A stretch of DNA of 57,844 bases from positions 1 to 57,844 of the forward strand of contig RECD01000127.1 in the NCBI GenBank assembly GCA_007694185.1. The letters run 5' to 3'. Made by a program: the position numbers and the translations under genes. The notes below the pieces were generated by a model. It searched no databases. It was not told the origin of the DNA and worked only from the letters and a program-made list of their open reading frames with translations. Shown piece by piece: positions 7,719 to 17,100 of the stretch (positions are counted from its first letter, which is position 1; every line of letters begins with the position of its first letter). Origin of the DNA: Planctomycetaceae bacterium. GTDB taxonomy: Bacteria; Planctomycetota; Planctomycetia; Pirellulales; Pirellulaceae.

Positions 7719-10310
7719 TCAATCGAACAAGTCTAACACGCGACGCTTCTGTTCTTGCTTGGTTTCTTCGATCAGTTTGTCCTGGTTGTCGATCAACTCG
7801 CGGACCATATCCAGAATCTCGTTATAACTCTCCAGGTCAAGCATCTTGTCGAGGATGGCCGTCAGTTGGAGCAGCACCTGTTCCGCCGTTTGGACGGCGG
7901 AAGCGGAGACCTCGGCGGCCGACGGTTCGGGAATCGGCAGTGTCGGAACGACCCGTTTTTCGACCGTGGAGATCTGTTCGACCAACTTCGCGAGGTCACC
8001 CGTGATCACCTCGCGGAGCGGATCGCGAACCCCGCCGCCGATCCGTTCGCTGCGGTCGACCGAATCGACCCGGTTGTTTGCCATTTCCTCCAGTAGGTCG
8101 TCGAGCGACGTGGCGATGCCCTGCAATTCTTCACCTGCTTTAGTCGCCTGCAAACCGATTTGCTGGGTTCGGAGACGCAGGATCTGGCCGCTGCGATCGG
8201 GCGTATCGGAATCCTCTTGCGGCTCGACCTCGGCAGCCACCTCGCCGACCGACTCGCGCGCCGCTTGGTCATCGGGATCGGCCGGGCCTGTCCCTTCGGA
8301 CGGCCCGGTCCCATCGGTCGTTTCGGACGGATCTGCCGGATCGGTTGGGGCTGGCTCCGCCTCGCGAGCGGCCGCGAAAGACTCTAGTTCCCCGGTCAGT
8401 CCGACGAGCGAATCTCGCATCAGACGGGTTTCCTCGATCGCCTGTTCTAACCGCGCACGAAGCGCCAATTCCCGTCGTTCGAGCAGTGCCAACAGGTTCT
8501 CGGGGGTGACGATTTCGAGCCGAAAGAGCTGGCTGAGTGTGCGATGGGACCGACCATCGAGGTCGTAGCGGTCGGTGGCTTCGGCGATCAGGTTGATGGC
8601 CGAACCGGGCTCGCGCCGTGGAAAGGTAGCGGGTTGGGAGGCCGCCAGTTCGCGAAGGTCGACCAGCAGTTCGAAATCACCCGATCGACCGGGGCTGAGC
8701 GGCAAGGTGGTTGACGCCGCGGCGGCTGGTTTTTTGACGTCGCCGTTCGGTTGCGGATCTTCGATCGTTTCCCCTGCGGCCTCGTTCGACTGGGCAGCAT
8801 CCTCTTCGTTTACTGTGTCGGTTACCGCGTCGGTCGCCGCACCGACGGCGGACAAGGTCACCATGGCGGTGGCGATCTCGTAATCGTCCGTCGCGCGGCC
8901 GGCCAGCGGGATGCGGGCGTCGGGGGTGACGGCGGTGCCAATGCCGCGCAACCGCATCTCGACTTCCGGTTTCTCGTCGGTGACCACCCCGAGGAAATAT
9001 CGGTAGGGAACCTGGGCGGAAATTCCGTCTCGGTCTTCGGGGACCACGATGATCGTCGCGGGTCGGCGGACGTCATCGATCGCCAGCGAAAATTCACTGC
9101 CATCTTCGGCCAGCGAGACCGAGGGCGATTCGACCGGTTCGCCGGCGATCAGCATCCTGGCGTCGACGTTGCCCAGTGGGACACTCGAGCGGGCGGTCAG
9201 CGTCGCGCGGGCTCCTTCGCGAATCCGCAAGCCGGCTTGGTAGTCGACTTGGCGGGAGATCGGCTGGTCGGTCGGCGAGCCGTCGGCGGCGAGGGGTTGC
9301 AGGTAGGGAGGGTCGATCGAGGTGACCTGCAAGCGGCTGAGTGCCGGAGGCTCCACCGCCTCGATTTTGTAATCGTCCAAACGGGCATCGAGGCCGCGGA
9401 CGTTGAGTGTGACACTTTCGCTGAGCCCGGCCAGCGGCGGGCCGTCGAGCAGGAAGGTTTGCCAACCGTCGGTGACTCGGCCGACGCGGCGCAGGTTCGC
9501 CTGACCACGACTTCCGCCTGCGGTCGTGAAGTAAACGGTACAGACGTCCGGCACGATCGCGCCATCCTCGGCCGCGGCGGCGATCCGCAGCGTGCCGCTG
9601 GACCCTCGCGGCAAACGCACCAGGCGATTCTCGAACTCCATCAGGCGCGGCGGCGGCGCGTCGCTCTCGTCGGCCGACACGGCCGGCAGTTCGATGCCGA
9701 TCATTTCCAGCCGTGCTTGGCGGGGCCAAGGGGAATCGGTCAGCAACAACAAGCGTCCGGCGGCGCGGGCGAACGCGTCCGGACTGAGTATCGCGAACAG
9801 CACGGTTGCCAGCGACAGCGGCAGGACCAAACCCGCTTTGCGACGGAGCGGTTCCCAGCGAAACACGCGGCCGGTGTTCACGCCGCCAACCGCTTCGGCC
9901 GCTTCGGCGTGAACTTTCCGCAACAGATCGGGGGCATGCGAATCGCTGTGACGGTGCCCTTGCGTCAATTGAACCGCCGTCACCAATCGCCCACCCAATT
10001 CAGGGTGATGGCGTTCGATCAGCAAGGCCAACGAATCGTCCGGCAGCGGCCGACGCAAGCGGCCGACCAACAGGCGGGCGAACAGGATCAGCAAAGTGAC
10101 GCCGACCACAACCAGCAAAACCGTGCGGGCAGAGCGGGGCATTTCGGTCCCGCCCAGTCGGACTGGCAGGAAATCGATCGCCAACCCGATCCAGAACGCC
10201 GACAGCGTCACGGCGACCAAAGCGAGCAAGCCGTCGGCAACGATGTAGCGACGAACTCGCCCGCGGAGTGTCGCCAACAGGTCACGGAGTTGAGGATCGA
10301 GTGCGGGCAT
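7719..10310 (-). CDS. DUF4175-like inner-membrane protein
   Basis: 863 residues. Two membrane segments lie near the N-terminus (about 24-47 and 64-85), with a probable third around 145-165 (GLVLPLSLATVLFAILSP). A long extracytoplasmic region rich in beta structure follows, then a C-terminal helical part with an acidic, Pro-rich spacer and coiled-coil stretches (LLALLERRELALRARLEQAI). The architecture matches large planctomycete and proteobacterial proteins of the DUF4175 type, which often lie beside MoxR/BatA-type genes. None of those is present here, and the gene upstream is divergent. It heads the three-gene envelope cluster. The role is unknown; a scaffold for envelope assembly or stress is only an inference from the company it keeps. 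Confidence 0.75.
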   Translation of the reverse strand: MPALDPQLRDLLATLRGRVRRYIVADGLLALVAVTLSAFWIGLAIDFLPVRLGGTEMPRSARTVLLVVVGVTLLILFARLLVGRLRRPLPDDSLALLIERHHPELGGRLVTAVQLTQGHRHSDSHAPDLLRKVHAEAAEAVGGVNTGRVFRWEPLRRKAGLVLPLSLATVLFAILSPDAFARAAGRLLLLTDSPWPRQARLEMIGIELPAVSADESDAPPPRLMEFENRLVRLPRGSSGTLRIAAAAEDGAIVPDVCTVYFTTAGGSRGQANLRRVGRVTDGWQTFLLDGPPLAGLSESVTLNVRGLDARLDDYKIEAVEPPALSRLQVTSIDPPYLQPLAADGSPTDQPISRQVDYQAGLRIREGARATLTARSSVPLGNVDARMLIAGEPVESPSVSLAEDGSEFSLAIDDVRRPATIIVVPEDRDGISAQVPYRYFLGVVTDEKPEVEMRLRGIGTAVTPDARIPLAGRATDDYEIATAMVTLSAVGAATDAVTDTVNEEDAAQSNEAAGETIEDPQPNGDVKKPAAAASTTLPLSPGRSGDFELLVDLRELAASQPATFPRREPGSAINLIAEATDRYDLDGRSHRTLSQLFRLEIVTPENLLALLERRELALRARLEQAIEETRLMRDSLVGLTGELESFAAAREAEPAPTDPADPSETTDGTGPSEGTGPADPDDQAARESVGEVAAEVEPQEDSDTPDRSGQILRLRTQQIGLQATKAGEELQGIATSLDDLLEEMANNRVDSVDRSERIGGGVRDPLREVITGDLAKLVEQISTVEKRVVPTLPIPEPSAAEVSASAVQTAEQVLLQLTAILDKMLDLESYNEILDMVRELIDNQDKLIEETKQEQKRRVLDLFD

Positions 10311-10399
10311 GATTAAGATTGTGGATACGATCCCGGGTCGGGGTCAAGTTTCGCGGCCGACTGTCCCCTCTGATTCAGCGTGCGACGTCACGTTTCTTA

Positions 10400-11044
10400 A
10401 TGATACTGATCGGCACCATCAACATCACGCGGACTCGGGATCGAGGCGATTTTCATTGTCCGACCTGCGGGTCGATCCGCGAATACCAACTGAAATCCCG
10501 TCGGCCCTTTCTCACACTCTACTTCATTCCGACCGTCCCGATCGGCGGGGTCGAGTTTTTTGTCCGCTGCGGCGGCTGCGGGTCGAACTGGGATCCGGCG
10601 ATCCTGCACGCCGATCCGCAGGAGCATCGTGAACAGCAAGAAATCCGGTTCGGTCACGAGGCGTTCCGGTCCGCGGTGCTGGTGGCGTTGGAAGGGGGCG
10701 CCCTCAGCCCCCAGCAGATCGAAACGCTGCTGCGGATCTCCGGTCGGCTGTTGCCCGAATCGATCGACCGTGAGATGCTGGGGCAACTCTGCTCGTCAGC
10801 GGTCCAGAACCGGATCACCGCGGCCAATTACGTCCGCAGCGTCGGTCGCGATTGGCACAGCGAGCAGCGTCAGTTCGCGTTGCAAGCGATGTTCGTCGCC
10901 GCCACCGCAGAGAATGCGAACCCTCCGGAGGTGACGATCCGCCTGCTTGCCGCACTTCGCGACATCCTGGAGCTTTCTGACGCTGAGTATCAGGCGGCGA
11001 TCGAAGCGGCGATCGACTGGGATGTCGACACGGCCGCCGACTGA
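10400..11044 (+). CDS. Zinc-ribbon protein with TerB-like helical domain
   Basis: About 214 residues, probably cytoplasmic. Two CXXC knuckles, CPTCGS near residue 17 and CGGCGSNW near residue 55, are separated by a hydrophobic strand pair (FLTLYFIPTVPIGG), which is a zinc-ribbon layout. The rest is all-helical and resembles the TerB (tellurite-resistance B) fold, with acidic residues and the spacing GALSPQQIETLLRISGRLL typical of it. The ATG at 10400 is chosen because the longer frame upstream gives an Arg-rich tail without family likeness. It diverges from the envelope cluster. Function is unknown; TerB-like domains are often linked to membrane stress or metal responses, but nothing here shows that directly. 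Confidence 0.72.
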   Translation: MILIGTINITRTRDRGDFHCPTCGSIREYQLKSRRPFLTLYFIPTVPIGGVEFFVRCGGCGSNWDPAILHADPQEHREQQEIRFGHEAFRSAVLVALEGGALSPQQIETLLRISGRLLPESIDREMLGQLCSSAVQNRITAANYVRSVGRDWHSEQRQFALQAMFVAATAENANPPEVTIRLLAALRDILELSDAEYQAAIEAAIDWDVDTAAD

Positions 11045-11106
11045 AATCACCGCTCGTTACTACCTTCCGCCCCTTCTGACCTTGTCTCGTCCAACCAGGA
11101 ACAGCC

Positions 11107-11841
11107 ATGATCGATCTGACCAACCGCGCCGTCGTGATCACCGGAGGCGGGACCGGCATCGGAGCCGGGATCGCTCGTGAATTGGCGATGGCGGGGGCTC
11201 GCGTGGTCATCGGGGGGCGACGTGAAGAACCGCTGCGTCAGTTCGCGGAATCGGTCGCGTCGGCTCATCCGATCCTTCACGCGAAGCTGGATGTCGCTGA
11301 CGACGAGAGCATCGACGAGTTTTTTGGCTGGACGGTCAGCCAGATTGGCGAGGTCGACATCTTGGTCAACAGCGCCGGTGTCAACATCCAAAACCGGACG
11401 ATCGACGTGATGGAGCCGGCCGATTGGGATCGGGTGTTGCGGATCAACGCGACGGGTGCCTATCGCTGCATGCGGGCGGTCCTGCCGGCGATGCGCCGTC
11501 GTGGAGACGGCTTGGTGATCAACGTCTCGTCGATCGCGGGCAAGCGGGCGATCCAATTGGGGGGGGTGGCCTATTGTGCCTCGAAGTTTGCGATGACGGC
11601 GCTCGGAACGGCGGTTTCGAACGAAGTCCGCAGGGAAGGGGTCCGGATCACGAACGTCTATCCGGGTGAAGTCGACACGCCGCTATTAGAAAAACGGCCG
11701 GTCCCGGTATCGCAGGCCCACCGCGACTCGATCCTCAAGCCGGAGGACATCGCGGCTGTCGTCGTCACGATCTGCCGCCTCCCTCCCCGGGCACACGTTC
11801 CCGAGGTGGTCGTCAAACCGACGACCCAGGAATGGTACTGA
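11107..11841 (+). CDS. Short-chain dehydrogenase/reductase
   Basis: A 244-residue classical SDR, the usual length. It has the nucleotide-binding loop TGGGTGIGAGIA at residues 11-22, NSAGVN after the fourth strand, and the catalytic Ser and YxxxK (VINVSSIAGK; AYCASKFAM). GGRREEP after the second strand, with basic residues, suggests NADP preference. PGEVDTPLL after the sixth strand is the usual substrate-lid region. The gene starts 62 bases after the zinc-ribbon gene on the same strand, so they may share a transcript. The substrate cannot be deduced. Confidence 0.88.
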   Translation: MIDLTNRAVVITGGGTGIGAGIARELAMAGARVVIGGRREEPLRQFAESVASAHPILHAKLDVADDESIDEFFGWTVSQIGEVDILVNSAGVNIQNRTIDVMEPADWDRVLRINATGAYRCMRAVLPAMRRRGDGLVINVSSIAGKRAIQLGGVAYCASKFAMTALGTAVSNEVRREGVRITNVYPGEVDTPLLEKRPVPVSQAHRDSILKPEDIAAVVVTICRLPPRAHVPEVVVKPTTQEWY

Positions 11842-12103
11842 ATCCCCCTTCGAGAACCCGCCTTGAGTTCCGGGCGCCGTCGATTCAGTCCGTCTGCGGC
11901 AACGGGCGGGCTGACCACCGACTCTCAGCCCCCTGACACGAACCGCGGAAGCGACGCGCGACTCCGCGTCGGCTTTTGGTCTACAACGCGTGCCGCTGTT
12001 TTTGTTAGGGTCCCGCCTGGCGGCAGGGGGGTGCACAGTACCACCGGAAAGGAATCTTCAGCTCATCCGGAATGATGAGGGTCTCGTAGCTGATGTTGGT
12101 TGA

Positions 12104-13717
12104 ATGACCGTGGCAATTCGAGCGATCCAGCGCACCCCGCTGCGAGCCGGCGGGATCGTCAAAATCATCGCTGCGGTGACCGGTCTGCTTCTCACGGGCG
12201 GCTGTCGCATGCCGCCACCTCCCGTCTCCTCCGACCTGTCGCGGCCTTGGCGACGGGACGAGTCTGATGCGATGCGAGCGTTGGACGAACGCGAAGGCGT
12301 GGTACGCTTGCCGGACCCCACTTTTGGTCTGGTGGAGGGTTGCGAGGACCCCGGCTCCCAGCCGATCGACCAAATGGGCGGCGAAGCCGTGTCGCTGGAG
12401 ACCGTGGATGGCGTGGTGGCGGAAGTCCTCAGGGTGAATCCTACCCTGGAAGCGGCCGAACAAACCTGGTTGGCTTCGATGGAACTCTATCCGCAAGCCA
12501 CGGCGTGGAATGATCCCGCATTTCGGTTCATGAACGGGCCGACCATCTTCGGCAGTACCCAGGGCCAGCACCTGTGGCGAGTGCAGGTGGCCCAGCGGGT
12601 GCCTTGGTACGGCAAACGTGGCTTGATGGGCGAAGTCGCGGACCGCCAGGCCGACATCGCTTATTACAACTGGCGGCGGGCGAAGAACCAATTGGCGGGC
12701 AGCGCTCGTGTCGCCTACGGGCAGTACGTCTTGGCCGAACGCCTCTACGAGCTGTCGTCACAAGACCTGCAGATCGCCGAACTGCTGTCAGCCCCCCCGA
12801 AGATCGATCTGGTCAGCACCAACGAACAGGCATTGGAACAATACGATGCCTATCGTTTGGAGCAACTCGAATTGGAACGGAAACGTGAGGAGTTGGAGGA
12901 GAATCGCCAATTGGCCCGGGAGCGGATCAACGTGATGCTGAAACGTGACCTGTCCGCACCGTTGCCGGTGCCGATGCTGCCCGAACTGCCGAGCGAGTAT
13001 CCGAATGAAAATGCGATGATCTCGCGGGCCACCGTCAACAGCCCTGAATTGGCGGCAGCCCAGAGGGCGGAACAGCAAGCCGCGACGCGTGTCGCTTTGG
13101 CGGAGAAGGATTTCTACCCGGATTTGGATGTCGTCGGCCGATTCGACACGGTGGCGAACGACTTCTGGGCCCCGGATCGAGCGAATATCCGGCCGCAACT
13201 CGGCATCTACCTGCCGCTGATGGTCCAACAAAATCGACGCTGGGCAAGACTCCGTGAGACCAAGTACGAGCAACGCCGGAGGAACGCGGAGACCAGGGCG
13301 ATCGCGTCGCGCATCAAGAGCGATATCCAACGTTCGATCGCCCAACTCGACCGTTCCCAACAGCGGCTCGCGACGCTGGACCGGATGCTCGCCAGCGCCG
13401 TTCGGAGAGCGGACACGCAAGAGATGCTCGTTTCCAACGACCCGCATCGCCAGAAGGAGTCGCTACAAGCCAGACGGACGGTGATCAAGTACCAGATCGA
13501 ACAGGCCAAGGAACAAGCCGCGTTGCAGGAACGGTTCGTGGAACTGGCGGTGCTGACCGGCAACATCCTCGAGAACGAGTTCGACCCGGTGGAACCGGCA
13601 GAGCAACCACTCCTCAATCCCATCCCCACGCCACCTCTCCTTTCGCCTGCGGATGACGATGTGTTGATGCCGATGGACACGTTCAACGCGCCCGTCCCCC
13701 CCTCACTGATCGACTGA
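12104..13717 (+). CDS. TolC-like outer membrane efflux lipoprotein
   Basis: 537 residues. The N-terminal hydrophobic segment ends in LLLTGGC, a lipobox, so this is probably an outer-membrane lipoprotein of the TolC/OEP family. Long helices with repeated Arg/Glu/Gln heptads (LEQLELERKREELEENRQLA; ARLRETKYEQRRRNAETRA) and two repeats of the OEP layout support the call. AWNDPAFRFMNGP near residue 130 and WRVQVAQRVPWYGKRG shortly after resemble CusC/CzcC-type proteins. The C-terminus is Pro-rich. No adaptor or permease lies beside it; a second TolC-like gene at 46.4 kb sits with an RND system. Substrate and partner pump are unknown. Confidence 0.82.
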   Translation: MTVAIRAIQRTPLRAGGIVKIIAAVTGLLLTGGCRMPPPPVSSDLSRPWRRDESDAMRALDEREGVVRLPDPTFGLVEGCEDPGSQPIDQMGGEAVSLETVDGVVAEVLRVNPTLEAAEQTWLASMELYPQATAWNDPAFRFMNGPTIFGSTQGQHLWRVQVAQRVPWYGKRGLMGEVADRQADIAYYNWRRAKNQLAGSARVAYGQYVLAERLYELSSQDLQIAELLSAPPKIDLVSTNEQALEQYDAYRLEQLELERKREELEENRQLARERINVMLKRDLSAPLPVPMLPELPSEYPNENAMISRATVNSPELAAAQRAEQQAATRVALAEKDFYPDLDVVGRFDTVANDFWAPDRANIRPQLGIYLPLMVQQNRRWARLRETKYEQRRRNAETRAIASRIKSDIQRSIAQLDRSQQRLATLDRMLASAVRRADTQEMLVSNDPHRQKESLQARRTVIKYQIEQAKEQAALQERFVELAVLTGNILENEFDPVEPAEQPLLNPIPTPPLLSPADDDVLMPMDTFNAPVPPSLID

Positions 13718-14169
13718 TCGGACGGCGCCGCTCCTGAGCGAGAACCGAATCCATCGCCCGATTTCTCGGCACGTGACCATCACGGCCGGATCGGAATGAG
13801 GCTGGAATGGGAGCGGTGGAACTGGCCGTCCGCTGGACTCGCAGCGATCTGAACGATGCCGGTTTCCGTGGCGGCTGTATGAAAGGGATGACGTGGGGCA
13901 CAACCGGTGCCTGAACAAGCCCACCCGCGTTTCGCTGAATGATGTCCGACCGGACCTTCACGACCCGGATCAGGGATTGAGCGACGCGGCCCTGGACTCG
14001 TTGCGGTGCCGGTACGAACTCTGGTCCGCCACGGCGGGCACCTTCGATTTTACCAGCCCCCTTTTCGAAGCCAAAGCGTGCGATCCGTCGGCCGGTTGGG
14101 TACCCTAGATCCGGAGACGACAGCCACCGAGCTGCCGCCCGACGATCCGTGTCCCCAACTCGAACGCTG
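13718..14169. other. Intergenic stretch without a recognisable gene
   Basis: About 450 bases between two plus-strand genes. A 169-codon frame on the minus strand and a 71-codon frame on the plus strand are present, but their compositions are shadow-like and match no family I know. No clear promoter or terminator is visible. Confidence 0.4.
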
Positions 14170-17100
14170 ATGATTCCGATGAGTTTTCCCAAGACCCTGG
14201 AACGGGTGTGCCACAGCGCGGGCGACTGGCGGCTTTGGTTGGCGACCAGCTGGATGATCGCCTTGAGCTGTCACGCGGTCGTGCCGCGATCGGCGGCGGC
14301 TGCGGAGACGTCGGAACCGGCTGTTCAGGCGACGGAGCCCGCCACGGAGCCCACAACCGAGGCGGTTTGGTTGGCAGGGCTCGCCAAAGTCGACGTCACC
14401 CCAAAGGAACCGGTGCGGCTGGCCGGTTACGGTAATCGCAACTCACCCAGCGAAGGGGTCGATTCCCCGCTGTCGGTCCGCTGCCTCGCCTTCCAACGGA
14501 TTTCCGACCAACCAGCCGAGGAGCACCCCCCCGGTCAGGCGGCTCAAATCATCGTGTCGATCGACACGATCGGCTTGCCGGGCAGCCTCAGTCACCAGAT
14601 CGCTGAACGCCTGCGGGTTGCGCACGGTGTCCGCCGTGAACGGTTGGTGCTGGCCAGCACGCATACCCACTGCGGCCCGGACTTGATCAGCGAATTGTCG
14701 AACATCTTTTCAACCCCTTTGACCGAGGACGAACGGGCGGCGGGGTTGCGGTACAAGGCTCGGCTGATCGAAGCGGTCGTCGAAGCGGTCGGCAAGGCGA
14801 TCGCCGACCTTGCCCCGGCGCGTTTGGCCCACGGCGTCGGCGAAGTCAAGTTTGCGGCGAACCGGCGGGTGTTGACTGACGGAAGATGGAGCGGCTTTGG
14901 GGTCCAACCCGACGGTCCGGTGGACCACAGCTTGCCGATCATTCGGGTCACGGACCCGGCGGGACAGTTGCGGGGTGTCGTCTACAATTATGCCTGTCAC
15001 GGCACGACGCTGACCGGCAGCCACAACCGGATCAACGGCGATTGGCCCGGGTTCGGCTCGGAATCGCTCGAAGCGAAGCATCCGGGAATCGTCGCGGTGG
15101 CGATGATCGGTTGTGGAGCCGACGCCAATCCCCTGCCGCGTGGTACGCTCGAAGACGCGGTTGCCAACGGCGAGACCTTGGCTGCGGAAGTGACGCGGCT
15201 GATCAACGAACCGCTGAACGACTTGCAGGCGGAAGTGGTCTCCCACGTCGACCACGCCGCCTTGTCGTTCGAATTGCCGACGATCGAAGAGGTTCGCCAA
15301 CGGAAAGAGGAGGGGACGCCGCAAGCCCGTCGCCATGCGGCCAACTTGGAGGAAACGTACCGCGCCGAGGGGCGTCTGCCCGCCACCTACCCGGTCCCGA
15401 TCCAAGCGTGGCGTTTCGGTGATGAGCTGACGATGATCTTCATCGGCGGCGAAGTCGTCGTCGACTACGCCCTGCGGTTGAAGCGAGAACTGGCCGACGA
15501 CAAGCTCTGGGTTACCGCCTATGCCGGCGACGTGTTGGGGTACATCGCCAGCGAACGGATGCGAGCCGAAGGGGGGTACGAGTTCGATGCTTCAGGGATC
15601 TATTACGGTTTGCCCGGCCCTTGGGCTGCCGGTTCGGAGGACGACCTGATCGACCAGATCCTCGCGATGCTGGCCGGCCAAAAACCGCAATCTCCCGTCC
15701 CGCCGACGGCGGCGCTCGACACGATGCGGCTGAGCAGCGACGACTATCGGATCGAGTTGGTCGCGGCCGAGCCGTTGGTCCAAGACCCGATCAACCTCGC
15801 CTTCGGCCACGACGGCAAGTTGTGGGTGGTCGAGATGGGCGATTACCCGCGAGGCGAACGTGGCGGGCGGGTCAAGTTCTTGGAGGACACCACCGGGGAT
15901 GGTCGCTACGACCGGGCGACCCTGTTCCTGGATCAACTCCCCTTTCCCACAGGCGTTTTTCCCTGGCGTGACGGCGTGTTGCTGACCGTCGCGCCGGACG
16001 TCCTGTTCGCACGCGACACGAACGGGGACGGTCGCGCCGACCAGGTCGAACCGCTCTACACCGGCTTCAAACTGGCTAACCCTCAACACCGAGTCAGCGG
16101 ATTCACGTACGGGCTCGACCACTCGCTACACCTGGCCGCCGGCGACAATCAGGGGCAATTGACGAGCGTCCGAACGGGCCAGACGGTCAACGCTTCGGGG
16201 CACGACATCCAAATTTGGCCCGACAGCGGCCGGATCGCGATCACGAGCGGTCGCACCCAGTTCATTCGCAGTCGCGACGATTGGGGACAATGGTTCGGCA
16301 ATGACAACTCCCACCCGCTTTTTCACTTTCCGATCGACTCGGCCTACATGAAACGGAACGGGGCGGTGGCCTATGCGTCCGGATCACAGCAACTGTTCGA
16401 CCCGCCGGTCGCCCCGCCGGTCTTTCCGGCCACGTCCGCCGCCGTCCGTTTCAACGACCTGTACGCGGCCAATCGATTCACGTCGGCGTGCAGCAGCGTC
16501 CTGTCACGTTCACCCCACTTCGATGTGGACGGTCAAGGCGTCGCCTTCATCTGTGAGCCGGTTCACAATTTGGTTCACCGCGCGGTGCTGCGTCCGGACG
16601 GCGCGACCTACCGGGCCGAACGGGCAGCCGGGGAACAGGATCGTGAATTCTTTGCCTCCACCGATCCTTGGTTTCGTCCGGTGCGGTGCGAGATCGGACC
16701 GGACGGCGGGTTGTGGGTTGTCGACATGTATCGCGAGACGATCGAGCATCCCGAGTGGATCCCGCAGGCTTGGCAGGCACAACTCGATCTGATGGCCGGC
16801 AGCGACCGTGGTCGGATCTACCGGATCTTGCCTCGTGACGCTTCACCGAAGATTCCCGCCGCGGTCGACACGGCCGACTCGGAGACATTGGTTCAATCGC
16901 TCGCATCGCCGATCGGGCCGGTGCGGGATACCGCGGCACGGCTGTTGACGGAGCGTTTCAAGGCCGCGACCGCCGCCGGGACGGACCCCGAATGGCTCGG
17001 GCAGGTGATTGAACTGGCGGAAAAATCGACATCGGCAATCGGCCTTGCTCAATCGCTGAGTCTGCTCGACGTTTTGGGGCGGCTGGATACGCGTTCCATC

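Noticed and set aside
8751-10316. A 521-codon plus-strand frame opposite the DUF4175-like gene
   Set aside because: Shadow frame rich in Gly, Arg and Gln, no domain.
13683-14192. A 169-codon minus-strand frame between the TolC-like gene and the large fusion
   Set aside because: Pro/Arg/Ser-rich composition without motif, no ribosome binding site.
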